A stretch of DNA of 64,000 nucleotides, taken from the NCBI RefSeq assembly GCF_030551875.1, contig NZ_JAUOZU010000012.1, forward strand, positions 152,963-216,962, written 5' to 3'. The position numbers were made by a program, and so were the translations under genes. Below the pieces are notes generated by a model. The model was not told the DNA's origin. It saw only the letters and a program-made list of their open reading frames with translations, and searched no databases. Origin of the DNA: Fluviirhizobium alvei (GTDB lineage Bacteria > Pseudomonadota > Alphaproteobacteria > Rhizobiales > Rhizobiaceae). This document shows, one piece after another, positions 28,929 through 38,906 of the stretch (position 1 is the stretch's first letter; each line of letters opens with the position of its first letter).

Positions 28929-31214
28929 ATGCCAGCCAACGACAAGACCGAACGTAATATGCCGACCGTCACAAAGCAGGAGGCCCTCGATTTTCACTCG
29001 CGCGGACGCCCGGGCAAACTTGAAATCACGCCGACCAAGCCGATGGCGACCCAGCGCGACCTGTCGCTCGCCTATTCCCCAGGCGTTGCCGAACCGGTAA
29101 AAGCCATCGCCGAAGATCCGGCCACTGCCTATGATTACACGGCGCGCGGCAACATGGTGGCCGTCATTTCCAACGGTACGGCCATTCTCGGGCTCGGCAA
29201 TCTGGGTGCACTGGCCTCCAAGCCGGTCATGGAAGGCAAATCGGTTCTTTTCAAGCGCTTCGCCGACGTCGATTCCATCGATCTCGAAGTCGATACCGAA
29301 AATGTCGACGAGTTTATCAACTGCGTCCGCTATCTCGGCCCATCCTTCGGCGGCATCAATCTCGAGGATATCAAGGCTCCGGATTGCTTCATCATCGAGA
29401 GCCGCCTGCGCGAACTCATGGACATTCCGGTCTTCCATGACGACCAGCATGGCACCGCCATCATTGCCGCTGCCGGCCTCATCAATGCGCTCGACCTGAC
29501 CGGTCGCGACCTGAAGACGACGAAACTCGTCTGCAACGGCGCCGGCGCGGCTGCCATTGCCTGCATCGAACTCATCAAGGCCATCGGTTTCAACCCGGAA
29601 AACGTCACACTGTGCGACACCAAGGGTGTGGTCTATCAGGGCCGCACCGAGGGCATGAACCAGTGGAAATCCGCCCATGCGGTGAAAACCGACAATCGGA
29701 CGCTGGCCGAAGCCATCAAGGGGGCGGACGTGGTTTTCGGCCTGTCGGCCAAGGGCGCGCTTTCGGTGGACATGATCCGATCCATGGCGCCGAACCCGAT
29801 CATTTTCGCCATGGCCAATCCCGACCCGGAAATCACGCCGGAAGAGGTCTCCCGCATTCGTGACGATGCGATCATGGCAACGGGTCGGTCGGATTATCCC
29901 AACCAGGTCAACAATGTCCTCGGCTTCCCCTACATCTTCCGGGGTGCGCTGGATGTGCGCGCCTTCACTATCAATGACGAGATGAAGATCGCGGCCGTCA
30001 TGGCGCTGGCGAAGCTCGCAAAGGAAGACGTGCCGGACGATGTTGCCGCCGCCTATCAGGGCATGCGGCCGCGGTTCGGGCCGCAATATATCATTCCGGT
30101 GCCGTTCGATCCGCGCCTTCTGTCCTCGATCCCGGTTGCCGTGGCGAAGGCAGCGATGGAGTCGGGTGTCGCACGCAAGCCGATCGAAGACCTCGAAGCC
30201 TATGGACGCGAGCTCAATGCCCGCCGCGATCCGATCGCATCCACGCTTCAGCGCATCTATGAGCGCGTTCGCCACCAGCCCAAGCGCGTCGTCTTTGCCG
30301 AAGCCGAGGAAGAGCAGGTCATGCGGGCCGCGATCTCCTACGTCAATCAAAGGCTCGGCACAGCAATCCTGCTTGGCCGCGACGAACAGATCTACCAGAC
30401 GGCGGAAAAGGCGGGGATCGACCTCAACCGTCCCGGCATCGAGCTCATCAATGCCAGGACCTCGACCCGCGTCGATGCCTATACCGACTTCCTCTATGGC
30501 AGGCTGCAGCGCAAGGGCTATCTCCATCGCGATTGCCTGCGGCTTGTGCGCACCGACCGTAACCATTTCGCCTCCTGCATGGTGGCGCTGGGCGATGCCG
30601 ATGCCATGGTCACCGGCACCACGCGCAATTATTCGACCGCGCTTCAGGATGTCCGTCGCTGCATCGATGCAAAACCGGGACATCGGGTCATCGGCGTGTC
30701 GCTGGCGCTTTGCCGTGGCCGCAATGTGCTTGTCGCCGATACGGCTGTGCATGACATGCCGACGTCGGAAGAACTGGCCGATATCGCCGAGGAAGCCGCA
30801 GGCCTTGCCCGTCGCCTCGGCTACGAGCCGCGGGTGGCTATGCTCGCCTATTCGACCTTCGGTCATCCGGAAGGCGAGCGGTCGGAACGCGTCCGTGAAG
30901 CCGTCAAGATCCTCGACAAGCGCCGTGTCGATTTCGAGTATGACGGCGAAATGGCAGCCGATGTGGCGCTGAACCCGCGCATCATGGAGCAATATCCGTT
31001 CTGCCGCCTCTCCGGCACAGCCAATGTGCTGGTCATGCCGGCCTTCCATTCGGCATCGATCGCCACCAAGATGCTGCAGGAACTGGGCGGCTGCACCGTG
31101 ATCGGGCCGCTGCTGGTCGGCCTCGACAAATCGGTCCAGATCGCCTCGATGGGCGCCAAGGACAGTGATATCGTCAATATGGCGGCACTCGCCGCCTACA
31201 ATGCCGGCTCCTGA
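28929..31214 (+). CDS. maeB: NADP-dependent malic enzyme with phosphotransacetylase-like domain
   Basis: A 761-residue enzyme that oxidatively decarboxylates malate to pyruvate, supplying NADPH and pyruvate when growing on C4-dicarboxylates. Malic domain (about 1-430): [20 protein letters not shown] and the nucleotide-binding [12 protein letters not shown]. The C-terminal half (about 440-761) is the phosphate-acetyltransferase-like domain with [14 protein letters not shown]. This chimeric layout and length match rhizobial Tme, which lies next to mutS and olsB in Sinorhizobium. ATG 28929 follows GGGGAG. The last 19 bases overlap the convergent LysR gene. Confidence 0.92.
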   Translation: MPANDKTERNMPTVTKQEALDFHSRGRPGKLEITPTKPMATQRDLSLAYSPGVAEPVKAIAEDPATAYDYTARGNMVAVISNGTAILGLGNLGALASKPVMEGKSVLFKRFADVDSIDLEVDTENVDEFINCVRYLGPSFGGINLEDIKAPDCFIIESRLRELMDIPVFHDDQHGTAIIAAAGLINALDLTGRDLKTTKLVCNGAGAAAIACIELIKAIGFNPENVTLCDTKGVVYQGRTEGMNQWKSAHAVKTDNRTLAEAIKGADVVFGLSAKGALSVDMIRSMAPNPIIFAMANPDPEITPEEVSRIRDDAIMATGRSDYPNQVNNVLGFPYIFRGALDVRAFTINDEMKIAAVMALAKLAKEDVPDDVAAAYQGMRPRFGPQYIIPVPFDPRLLSSIPVAVAKAAMESGVARKPIEDLEAYGRELNARRDPIASTLQRIYERVRHQPKRVVFAEAEEEQVMRAAISYVNQRLGTAILLGRDEQIYQTAEKAGIDLNRPGIELINARTSTRVDAYTDFLYGRLQRKGYLHRDCLRLVRTDRNHFASCMVALGDADAMVTGTTRNYSTALQDVRRCIDAKPGHRVIGVSLALCRGRNVLVADTAVHDMPTSEELADIAEEAAGLARRLGYEPRVAMLAYSTFGHPEGERSERVREAVKILDKRRVDFEYDGEMAADVALNPRIMEQYPFCRLSGTANVLVMPAFHSASIATKMLQELGGCTVIGPLLVGLDKSVQIASMGAKDSDIVNMAALAAYNAGS

Positions 31215-32122
31215 TAACCGATGACGGCGTCAAGCGCCGCCATACTCTCGGCGAGCTCCGCCTTGAGCCAGGTCTTGAATGCCCTGGCCTTGGCGGTTTC
31301 CCGCCGCCCCTTCGCCGTGACGATATAGTGGGCGAAGCCGGTCGTCGCCCTGATCGGAAAGGGCGCTAAAAGACAGGAACCCAGAATGGCATCGACCGTG
31401 AGGGTCTGCCAGCCAAGCATCACCCCCTGGCCGGCGATCACCGCATCCAGGCACAATGACGCTTCGTTGAGGTGATGGCGCGGATTGATCGAGGCGCCGG
31501 TCAAGCCGGCGGCTTGCAACCACAGGCTCCAGTCAAACATCGCCTGGCTATCGATCACAACCGGTAACGCAAGAAGATCGCGCGGTTCTCTCAGTTTCTC
31601 CGCCAGCGCAGGGGCAACCACCGGAAAAATTTCCTGGGCGAGAAGAAGTTCGGCATCGACGCCCGGCCACTCCCCGCGTCCGACACGAATTGCGAGGTCG
31701 ATATCGGACGTCGCCGGGTCAATGAGACGGCTGGTGGCGTCGATGCGGATATCGATATCCGGATGGAGCCGGAAAAAGCCATCGAGCCGCCGGACAAGCC
31801 AACGCGCGGCAAAAACAGGCGCGACCGAGATCGTCAGCGTTCGGTCATCGTCACCTCGCACGGTCGCCACCGCCTCCGACAGAAGACCAAAGCCCTGACG
31901 AAGCTTGGGCAGCATGGACCGACCTGCCGCCGTCAGGACAAGCCCTTTGGGGCGACGTTCGAAAATCTGCTTGCCGAGTTGCGCCTCTGCCTTGCTGATC
32001 TGCTGGCTGATCGCACCGGCGGTGACACCCAGCTCCTCGGCCGCGGCCTGAAGTGAGCCGGTCCGACCCACCGCTTCAAGCGCTCGCAGACCGTTGAGAT
32101 GGACGAGGTTGAGGTTTCGCAT
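31196..32122 (-). CDS. LysR-family transcriptional regulator (GcvA-like)
   Basis: A 308-residue LysR protein: N-terminal helix-turn-helix in LNGLRALEAVGRTGSLQAAA and GVTAGAISQQISKAEAQLG, and a two-lobed effector domain with DIDLAIRVGRGEWPGV. The residue pattern fits the GcvA/AmpR branch. Its target is unknown; the divergent small gene at 32222 is the natural candidate. It runs 19 bases into the end of maeB on the other strand. Confidence 0.88.
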   Translation of the reverse strand: MRNLNLVHLNGLRALEAVGRTGSLQAAAEELGVTAGAISQQISKAEAQLGKQIFERRPKGLVLTAAGRSMLPKLRQGFGLLSEAVATVRGDDDRTLTISVAPVFAARWLVRRLDGFFRLHPDIDIRIDATSRLIDPATSDIDLAIRVGRGEWPGVDAELLLAQEIFPVVAPALAEKLREPRDLLALPVVIDSQAMFDWSLWLQAAGLTGASINPRHHLNEASLCLDAVIAGQGVMLGWQTLTVDAILGSCLLAPFPIRATTGFAHYIVTAKGRRETAKARAFKTWLKAELAESMAALDAVIGYQEPAL

Positions 32123-32136
32123 TTAGAATTCCTAAA
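32122..32136. promoter_or_regulatory. Candidate LysR autoregulatory box
   Basis: TTTAG and CTAAA arms around AATTC contain a T-N11-A LysR core (32123-32135). It includes the first base of the LysR start codon. Short, so only suggestive. Confidence 0.35.
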
Positions 32137-32221
32137 ACGATGGCCTGGAATGCTGCATTGAAGCAAGGCAGAGAAAGGAGAATATCTAAAACATCTGATC
32201 CAGACCAGCCGGAGAACGAAC

Positions 32222-32476
32222 ATGATCGACGCAACAGGGAAACTTCTGTTTTCTGTCACCGAGGCCCTGCGGGGCTCGCTATCGGCTGCTGTCGGGCGAC
32301 TTCTTCAAACGGAGAGGTTCGATGCGGATCCGTTCCTGGATCCGGTGTTCCGGCGCATGAGCGAACGCGAACTCGCCGATCTTCCCTCGGTTCACTGGCC
32401 GGAAAAAGACGAAACCTCCCCGGCGATCATACCGGAGAGGCCTTGTAAAATACCGGAGCCGCGCATTGCTGCCTAG
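32222..32476 (+). CDS. Small conserved-looking protein of unknown function
   Basis: An 84-residue protein read away from the LysR gene, with GGAGAAC about six bases before the ATG. It has no signal peptide or membrane segment; the middle DPVFRRMSERELADLP faintly recalls the ARRELxxLSDxELxDIGL helix of DUF1127 proteins, but lacks its basic N-terminus. The C-terminus is Pro-rich. The start and site look real; function is unknown. Confidence 0.55.
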   Translation: MIDATGKLLFSVTEALRGSLSAAVGRLLQTERFDADPFLDPVFRRMSERELADLPSVHWPEKDETSPAIIPERPCKIPEPRIAA

Positions 32477-32507
32477 GCTCCGGACCTGCCGAAGGAGGGG
32501 TGGATGT

Positions 32508-33386
32508 TCAGCAGGCGAAACGCTGGGCGTCAGCGCCGTAATAGTTGAGATAACGGCCGGAAATGCTTTCGATCGGCAAGACCACGAGCACGTCCGTAGT
32601 GCCAAAGGCACGATCGACGACGGCGCCGTCGCCGATCATGGCGCCCAGCCGCAGATAGCCCTTGATGAGCGGCGGCAAAGCCATCAGCGCCTGCTTGGCA
32701 TTGATCGCCTCTTTGGGCATCAGATCCATGTTGCGATGCAGGTGCTCAAGAGCGCTCACGCTCCATTCCCCTTTGGCCAGCGTGTTGTGGTAGAGGAACG
32801 ACAGCGCCAGCGCGTGCATTTCGGGGAAGGTGCCCGGCAGCGAACCGCAGCCGAACATCACATCTAGACCATGGCGCAGCGCATAGGCCCAGTTGCCCTG
32901 CCACAGAAGTTCGACAGTCCGCTTGGTCCGATAGGCGGGCAGCACGCAGGAGCGCCCGAGCTCCATGAATTTCTTGTTCGGATGGCGCGCCATAAGCGGC
33001 TCGATGTCGAATTCGGACGCGGAGTAAAAGCCCGAATGCCGCTCTGCCACATCCTGTCGCAGCAGGCGGTAGGTACCGACGATCTGGTCGACCGGCTCAC
33101 CTTCGATCGAGGTATCGAGAACCAGCAAGTGATCGCAGATTTCATCGAAGGCGTCGAAATCGAGACCAGCGCGCATGGCTTCCGCCGGCAGTTCGGCACC
33201 CATCTCTTCCACGAAAACGCGATAGCGAATCAGTTGCGCGGCCCTGATTTCGGCTGCAGTGACGGCCAGGCGGGTCTCGAGCGACCCGATACGGCCCAAC
33301 ACGGAAGCCGTGCCAATGGCGCGTTCGCGCGGATTTTCCATCCGTGGCATGATCTCGGCTTTGGGGTTCAAGAGTTCAAGGGTCAT
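32508..33386 (-). CDS. olsB: Ornithine lipid synthesis N-acyltransferase OlsB
   Basis: A 292-residue GNAT-type acyltransferase that transfers a 3-hydroxy fatty acid from acyl carrier protein to the alpha-amino group of ornithine, giving lyso-ornithine lipid. Family features are IRYRVFVEEMGAE, FMELGRSCVLPAYRTKRTVE and MFGCGSLPGTFPEMHALAL. The ATG follows AGGAG. In Sinorhizobium meliloti the same order mutS, tme, olsB, hybrid kinase, lspA is found, which supports the call. The acyltransferase OlsA for the second step is not in this window. Confidence 0.88.
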   Translation of the reverse strand: MTLELLNPKAEIMPRMENPRERAIGTASVLGRIGSLETRLAVTAAEIRAAQLIRYRVFVEEMGAELPAEAMRAGLDFDAFDEICDHLLVLDTSIEGEPVDQIVGTYRLLRQDVAERHSGFYSASEFDIEPLMARHPNKKFMELGRSCVLPAYRTKRTVELLWQGNWAYALRHGLDVMFGCGSLPGTFPEMHALALSFLYHNTLAKGEWSVSALEHLHRNMDLMPKEAINAKQALMALPPLIKGYLRLGAMIGDGAVVDRAFGTTDVLVVLPIESISGRYLNYYGADAQRFAC

Positions 33387-33494
33387 AGCCGGCTCCTCTT
33401 TTCGTCACCGGCCAATAATCACAATTTCAAGACAAGATCATGACATGCGTAGATACGCAGTCGCGGTCATATCAAAACCTTTGATAGAAGTCCT

Positions 33495-35807
33495 TCAGGC
33501 TGCCTGATGTTGCCAGCCGGCGAGGCGTTCGACCGTTGCAATGAGGATATCCGGCGGCGCGGGCTTCAAAAGCACGAGATCCGCACCGGCCTGCAGGAGA
33601 CGGCGACGCACATCGTCCGATCGATCAGCCGTCAGCACGATCACGGGAATCGAGGCCACCAGATTGTCCTCTTCCGCCTGGCGCAGCGCAACGATGAAGG
33701 TTTCGCTGGTGCCATCCGGCATCGAGAAATCGGTGAGGACAAGATCCGGACGGTTCTCTGAAAGGCAAGCGTTCAGCCGGGCGAAATCAGTCGCAAGGCG
33801 CACATGATGGCCGGCTTTTTCGAGGGCCGCCTGAGCGAGCATTCCATTCACCGGATCATCCTCGCCAACAAGAATGTTGAGGCCTGTTTTCGGTTCCGGC
33901 TTGGAAGCAGATGGCAGGGACGCCGGCTCTTCGGCTTCGGCTGCCAATATGGGGAAATCGTCGTTGGCGACAGGGCGTGCTTCGAGACCGCGGAACCGGC
34001 CCGTCAGGACATCGAGAAGCGACTGTTCCCGCAACGGCCGGATCAGCCAGCTGTCGTAGTTCGTTCCGGACATTTTTGCAGGGCGCGATTCCGGATTGAC
34101 GAGATAGATCCGCTTGGCCGTGGCGAGGACCGGATGGCGCGCCAACCGTTCGCAGTAAAGCGCATCCAGTCGATGGTCGACAATAACGGCGGTAAAGGCT
34201 GCCGCCCTTTCAGCGAGATCCGAAATTCCGTCTGCATCACAAATGGAGCGAACATTGGCGCCAAGGCCTTCCAGCGTACGAACCAAAGCGCCAGATGCTG
34301 GACCTTCTGGGGCCAAAACGAGGATTTCGGCACCCGACAGTTCGTGGCCGGATCGCATCGCCAACCCTTCCGCCTTTACCGGAATACGGATCGTGAATGT
34401 GCTACCCTCACCCAGTTTGCTTTCAACCGACAGCGAGCCGCCGGCTTCCGCGACAATGCGTGCCGAAATGGCAAGGCCCAGGCCGACGCCGCCTTCACGG
34501 GCGCGGCTGAGATCGCCCTGTTCGAATTCGCCGAAGATGCGCTTGAGTTCGGCGTCATTCATGCCAGGCCCGCTGTCGTTCACCGCGATCTCGAGATTTC
34601 CGCCGACATGATCGACAGCGACGAAAACGCCACCCTTCTCGGTGAACTTCACTGCATTGCCGATGACATTGTAAATCACCTGGCGCAGGCGAGCCGGGTC
34701 GAACACCAGGATTTCCGGGATCGTGGGCGCGATATGCGCACCGATTTCGACGCCTTTTTCATGGGCGCGGCTGGCAATCAGTTCGACAACGCCTTCGATC
34801 ATCGGCCGCACAGCTTCCTGGCGCGGGCGCAGCTGGAAGCGACCGGCAGCCAGGGTCGAAAAATCAAGAAGGTCTTCGACCAGCTGGGCAAGTGCGGTCC
34901 CGGACTGACGGATACCCTCGAGGTAATTGCGCTGCTCTGCCGTCAGCGAAGTGTTGGCAAGCAGATGCCCCATGCCGAGGAGTCCACTGAGCGGCGTCCG
35001 TATCTCATGGCTGACAGTTGCGATGAGGCGCGATTTCAGCAGACTGTCTTCTTCGGCAGAACGTCTCGCCGCTTCGCGCAGCAGCGCATCTTCGCGCTCT
35101 GCCGTGACGTCGCGGGCGATGGATTGAACGACAAGATCGCCCAGCAGCGGATCCGGCGTGATCACATCATGCCAAAGATAAATGCGCGGCTGGCCCCCGG
35201 ACCGCAATTCGACATCGTAGCTATGTTCGGTCGCACCCGGGCGAAATACGAGACCAAGCTGCTCGCACGTCTTGCCTTCCGGCGACCTTACGCCGGTGAC
35301 ATCGCGGAACGTATTGTTGGCCGAGAGAATGATTCCGGACAGATTGCGGCAGACCGTCAAGTCGCCTAGGGAATCATGAATCGATGCGAAAAGATCACCG
35401 CGCGCGGCAAAGTCCTGATCGGCAGCGGCTGCCACGACCGGGGACATGGCCGGTGTCACAGGCTCATCGAAATTCTTCTCAAGCCGGGTTTCGACCTTCT
35501 CGGCGAAGCTAAACAGAAGGCTTGCGACACCGATGGCGGCCGCACAGACCGCGAGGAGGGTGACGCTGGAATCCATCCCCGCAGCGAGCGCGAGCGCGCA
35601 GACGATGAGGCCGCCACCCACCAGCCAGTAGCGCAACACGCCGTGGCGGCTGGTTTCTTCCGGTGCAGCCTCGTCGAGATCAGGCTCGATCGGCGGCAGA
35701 TCGCGTTCGGACAAGGTAAAGGCGCCGCCGCTATCCCCATAGGACTCGGCAGGTCTGGCGGAAAATGCCATCGCAACGCGATGCTGGAGGTGCTTGGGCT
35801 CGGTCAT
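33495..35807 (-). CDS. Hybrid histidine kinase with PAS domain, degenerate receiver and active receiver
   Basis: A 770-residue membrane sensor kinase. Two helices (about 60-77 and 80-101), a PAS-like segment (about 135-235), a HisKA domain with His267 in TVSHEIRTPL, an HATPase domain (VGLGLAIS), then two receiver-like domains. The first (about 505-610) lacks the acidic pair and has Arg instead of the conserved Lys (WLIRPLRE). The last (about 650-770) is complete, with phospho-acceptor near Asp693 in LTDFSMPD and LLKPAPP. ATG 35807 follows GGAAGG. It lies between olsB and lspA as in S. meliloti. Confidence 0.88.
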   Translation of the reverse strand: MTEPKHLQHRVAMAFSARPAESYGDSGGAFTLSERDLPPIEPDLDEAAPEETSRHGVLRYWLVGGGLIVCALALAAGMDSSVTLLAVCAAAIGVASLLFSFAEKVETRLEKNFDEPVTPAMSPVVAAAADQDFAARGDLFASIHDSLGDLTVCRNLSGIILSANNTFRDVTGVRSPEGKTCEQLGLVFRPGATEHSYDVELRSGGQPRIYLWHDVITPDPLLGDLVVQSIARDVTAEREDALLREAARRSAEEDSLLKSRLIATVSHEIRTPLSGLLGMGHLLANTSLTAEQRNYLEGIRQSGTALAQLVEDLLDFSTLAAGRFQLRPRQEAVRPMIEGVVELIASRAHEKGVEIGAHIAPTIPEILVFDPARLRQVIYNVIGNAVKFTEKGGVFVAVDHVGGNLEIAVNDSGPGMNDAELKRIFGEFEQGDLSRAREGGVGLGLAISARIVAEAGGSLSVESKLGEGSTFTIRIPVKAEGLAMRSGHELSGAEILVLAPEGPASGALVRTLEGLGANVRSICDADGISDLAERAAAFTAVIVDHRLDALYCERLARHPVLATAKRIYLVNPESRPAKMSGTNYDSWLIRPLREQSLLDVLTGRFRGLEARPVANDDFPILAAEAEEPASLPSASKPEPKTGLNILVGEDDPVNGMLAQAALEKAGHHVRLATDFARLNACLSENRPDLVLTDFSMPDGTSETFIVALRQAEEDNLVASIPVIVLTADRSDDVRRRLLQAGADLVLLKPAPPDILIATVERLAGWQHQAA

Positions 35808-35866
35808 GCCTTCCCAATAGCACGGAGGCAATTACGAAAGCCTTGCCCTTCGTCCTTAACAGAGTC

Positions 35867-36367
35867 TCAATTCGAGCCGCCTGTATCATTCCGATGCAGG
35901 AAGATCTCGGCGATACCAACCGCTACCGCACCGACCGTAATGAAACTGTCGGCAAGGTTGAAGACGGCGAACGACCAGCTTTCGGTGTGGAACAGCACGT
36001 AATCCACCACATGGCCATAAACGAAACGGTCGATGATGTTTCCAACCGCACCTGCAATGATCAGCGCGAAACCGAAATGCGCCAGCGTCGGCATATCCTT
36101 GCTCGTGCGCCACCACCACAGAATGAAAGCCACGATCGCAAGCCGCATGACGACGATGATCCAGCCATCGACATCCGACAGGAAGGAGAAGGCGACGCCT
36201 TCATTCCAGGTGCGGTAGAGCGCCAGATAGGGAATGACCGGCACCGCCTCGCCAAACGGCAGATAGAGTTCCACCGCCAGCTTGATGACCTGGTCGAGCG
36301 CTACGAGCAAGAGGATGAAAATCGCCGCCAGAAGCGGTCGCGACAGTGCGGAACGGTCTGCACTCAT
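35867..36367 (-). CDS. lspA: Lipoprotein signal peptidase
   Basis: A 166-residue, four-helix inner-membrane aspartic protease that removes the signal peptide from diacylated prolipoproteins. The catalytic Asp residues are Asp122 in GHVVDYVLF and Asp140 in FNLADSF; GAVGNIIDRF precedes them. The ATG overlaps the stop of the rRNA methyltransferase gene by 4 bases, so they are coupled. Confidence 0.95.
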   Translation of the reverse strand: MSADRSALSRPLLAAIFILLLVALDQVIKLAVELYLPFGEAVPVIPYLALYRTWNEGVAFSFLSDVDGWIIVVMRLAIVAFILWWWRTSKDMPTLAHFGFALIIAGAVGNIIDRFVYGHVVDYVLFHTESWSFAVFNLADSFITVGAVAVGIAEIFLHRNDTGGSN

Positions 36368-37224
36368 GCCCGCGGCTCCAGCGCGAGCAGGCGACGGCGG
36401 GCCTCGAAAAGCATGATGCCGGTTGCCACAGCCAGATTGAGGGAATCGGCCAGACCCTGCTGCGGAATCCGCACCCGGGTATCGGCGGCCTCGGCAAGCT
36501 CGTCGGGCAAGCCAGCCTGTTCATTGCCCATCAGAAGCACTGTCGGCCTGGAACGATAGTCGGCCGTGCGGTAATCGACCGAGCCCTTGAGATGGGTCGC
36601 GATGACTTCAACGCCCGCGCCCTGCTTCCATTTCAGAAATTCGGCGACGGAGGCGCGCGCAACCGGAACCGCGAAAACGGAACCCATCGTCGCCCGCACC
36701 GTCTCGATCGAGAAGGGATCGGTCGTTTCGCCGATGAGGATGACAGCACTTGCGCCTGCGGCATCGGCCGTGCGGATGATGGTGCCGAGATTGCCGGGAT
36801 CGCGGACGCGATCAAGTGCCACGATCGTGTCGTCGTGTTTCGGGCGAATATCGACCAGTCGCTTCCAGCGCACTTCGAACAGGCCCACCACCATCTGGGG
36901 ATTGTCGCGGCGGGTGATCGAGGAAAGGACCTTCTCGCTCACCTCGAGAACGCTGCCGCCGGAGGCGATGGTGCGTGCGGCCGTGGTATCGACGATCGGC
37001 TTGCCCTTCGCCGATTTCGCATAGATCAGGGTCCGGATCGTCCAGCCGGCATCGATCGCGTCGACGACGAGCTTGAGACCTTCGGCCAGAAAGGTGCCGC
37101 TTTCCTCGCGGTTCTTCTTCTGCGACAGCGCCTTGATATCCTTGATGATCGGATTGGAAAGCGATGTGATTTCCTTGACCTGTCCCGGCCGGATGCTGTC
37201 CGTTTCACTGTTTCTGAGCGTCAT
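36364..37224 (-). CDS. SpoU/TrmH-family RNA 2'-O-methyltransferase
   Basis: About 286 residues: an N-terminal RNA-binding domain (NREESGTFLAEGLKLV), then the SPOUT knot with the three motifs: DRVRDPGNLGTIIRTADA, VLLMGNEQAGLPDEL and PQQGLADSLNLAVATGI. It methylates a ribose in rRNA or tRNA with SAM; the target nucleotide is not inferable. ATG 37224 overlaps the upstream stop by 4 bases (ATGA), while ATG 37236 is a longer alternative. Middle gene of a coupled unit ending in lspA. Confidence 0.88.
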   Translation of the reverse strand: MTLRNSETDSIRPGQVKEITSLSNPIIKDIKALSQKKNREESGTFLAEGLKLVVDAIDAGWTIRTLIYAKSAKGKPIVDTTAARTIASGGSVLEVSEKVLSSITRRDNPQMVVGLFEVRWKRLVDIRPKHDDTIVALDRVRDPGNLGTIIRTADAAGASAVILIGETTDPFSIETVRATMGSVFAVPVARASVAEFLKWKQGAGVEVIATHLKGSVDYRTADYRSRPTVLLMGNEQAGLPDELAEAADTRVRIPQQGLADSLNLAVATGIMLFEARRRLLALEPRA

Positions 37225-38228
37225 GGCCGCGTCCATCGGCTGAAGAGGGAGGTCGAAAGGGCCCGGCCGGTCTCGGCAGCCGCAGGCATTTCACGAATGA
37301 TCAGCTCGCCGGATTCGATGAGGCCGCCCTTGCCGCGCATCGTTTCCATCATCAATTCATGAATGGAGTAGAAGCTTGCGCGGATCGAATAGGCCGTCAA
37401 CACCAGACCGATCGGCTGCGGGGACAGAAGATCCCGGCAGATATCGAGCATCTTCGGCAGATGGTCGAACAACTGCCAGACTTCGCCCTCCGGGCCGCGT
37501 CCGAATTTCGGCGGATCGGTCAGGATAATGTCGTAGTGGTTGCCGCGACGGAGTTCGCGTTCGATGAATTTCATCGCATCGTCGAGAATCCAGCGGACCG
37601 GACGGTCCGTCAGCCGGGCGAGACCCTGGTTTTCCTTGCCCCAGCCGATTGCCTTCTTGGATGCATCGACATGGGTGACTTCGGCGCCGGCTGCAGCCGC
37701 AATCAACGAAGCAACGCCGGTATAGCCAAAAAGATTGAGCACTTTAGGCCGGTTCTGGCGACGACGGATCTCCTGATCCATCCATTGCCAGTGGACGATC
37801 TGCTCCGGAAAGACGCCGACATGCCGGAAAGAGGTCAGACGTCCGAAGAAATCGACTCCCATAAGCTGCATAGGCCATGTCTCTCCCATGGCCGCATGCG
37901 GAAAATGCCAGCGACCCAGCCCTTCCTCATCGGTATCGCCGGTGAAGACGGCATCGGCTGCAGCCCATTCGCGCTCTTCAAGCTTCTGCGGCCAAAGTGC
38001 CTGCGCTTCGGGGCGGACCACCCGGATCGAGCCATATTGTTCCAGCTTCAAACCGCAACCGCTGTCGAGCAGGCGATAGCCCGCCTCGCCGCTGGTTTCG
38101 AGAATGACAGGCACCTTTTCCTGTGGACGATCGCCGGTGCGCGCGGCCATGAAGATCGGGCTGGTTGCCGAAGCCGCGGGCTTTGGCTTGCGCTCGTTCC
38201 GCTGTGGTTCCCGCGCTTCTTTCGCCAT
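37221..38228 (-). CDS. RlmI/RlmK-like SAM-dependent methyltransferase
   Basis: About 335 residues. The Rossmann motif is VLNLFGYTGVASLIAAAAGA, followed by VTHVDASKKAIGWGKEN and the catalytic-pocket DPPKFGRGPEGE, an arrangement of the rRNA cytosine-methyltransferase-like COG1092 group. I chose ATG 38228. A longer frame to 38354 uses runs of AGA and TTG and is probably not coding, but the start is uncertain. It heads the methyltransferase-SpoU-lspA run. Confidence 0.82.
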   Translation of the reverse strand: MAKEAREPQRNERKPKPAASATSPIFMAARTGDRPQEKVPVILETSGEAGYRLLDSGCGLKLEQYGSIRVVRPEAQALWPQKLEEREWAAADAVFTGDTDEEGLGRWHFPHAAMGETWPMQLMGVDFFGRLTSFRHVGVFPEQIVHWQWMDQEIRRRQNRPKVLNLFGYTGVASLIAAAAGAEVTHVDASKKAIGWGKENQGLARLTDRPVRWILDDAMKFIERELRRGNHYDIILTDPPKFGRGPEGEVWQLFDHLPKMLDICRDLLSPQPIGLVLTAYSIRASFYSIHELMMETMRGKGGLIESGELIIREMPAAAETGRALSTSLFSRWTRP

Positions 38229-38430
38229 CGGTCCACGCGACGCCGCTGTGGTGGGCCGCGAAGGCTGCGATCCCGAACGGGGCCTCTGTTTGTTCTTCAA
38301 GCTTGCTCTTCTTCTCAAATCTGCGACAAGGGCGTTCAAATAGCATCCTTGCACCTCTTGGCAAAGCGCTTTGAGACTGCATAGCTATGTCGATCGTCGA
38401 TCCATAAGAAACGAGATGAGGGAGAGTTCC

Positions 38431-38883
38431 ATGGATATGAGTGGAGAAGAGCGTATCGCAGCAAGCCGGGAGACGGTTTGGGCCGCTCTGAACAACCCCA
38501 AGATCCTGCGCAAATGCATTCCGGGCTGCAAATCCCTGGAGCGGAAATCGGACAATGAGCTTGTTGCGACCGTTAAGCTGAAGCTTGGACCGGTCTCGGC
38601 AACATTCCTCGGCAATGTCACGCTTGAAAACCTCAATCCGCCGGTCAGCTATACGATTTCCGGTGAAGGTTCCGGCGGCATTGCCGGTTTTGCCAAGGGG
38701 GGAGCGGATGTCACGCTTGCTGAAGATGGTGACGGCACCATTCTGACCTACACCGTCAAGGCACAGATCGGCGGCAAGCTCGCAATGTTGGGTTCACGAC
38801 TGATCGATTCGAGCGCCAAGAAGCTGGCAGCTCAGTTCTTCCAGGATTTCAATGAACTGCTGAGCGAGAAAGACTCTGCCTGA
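38431..38883 (+). CDS. CoxG-family SRPBCC protein
   Basis: A 150-residue single-domain protein of the START/SRPBCC helix-grip fold with MSGEERIAASRETVWAALNNP at the N-terminus and KCIPGCKSLER, the CoxG signature. CoxG was named from carbon-monoxide dehydrogenase gene clusters, where it helps anchor the enzyme to the membrane. No such cluster is visible here, so the role is unknown. GAGGGAGAG lies upstream of the start. It is divergent from the methyltransferase gene and convergent with lapA. Confidence 0.85.
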   Translation: MDMSGEERIAASRETVWAALNNPKILRKCIPGCKSLERKSDNELVATVKLKLGPVSATFLGNVTLENLNPPVSYTISGEGSGGIAGFAKGGADVTLAEDGDGTILTYTVKAQIGGKLAMLGSRLIDSSAKKLAAQFFQDFNELLSEKDSA

Positions 38884-38906
38884 GCGGGCAGTTTTTTACT
38901 GCAGCC

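Noticed and set aside
28884..31049. 721-residue open frame antisense to maeB
   Set aside because: maeB has strong enzyme motifs; the antisense frame is a by-product of high-GC codons and lacks motifs or a ribosome-binding site.
33804..35369. 521-residue open frame antisense to the hybrid kinase
   Set aside because: It shadows a well-supported kinase and has no domain pattern.
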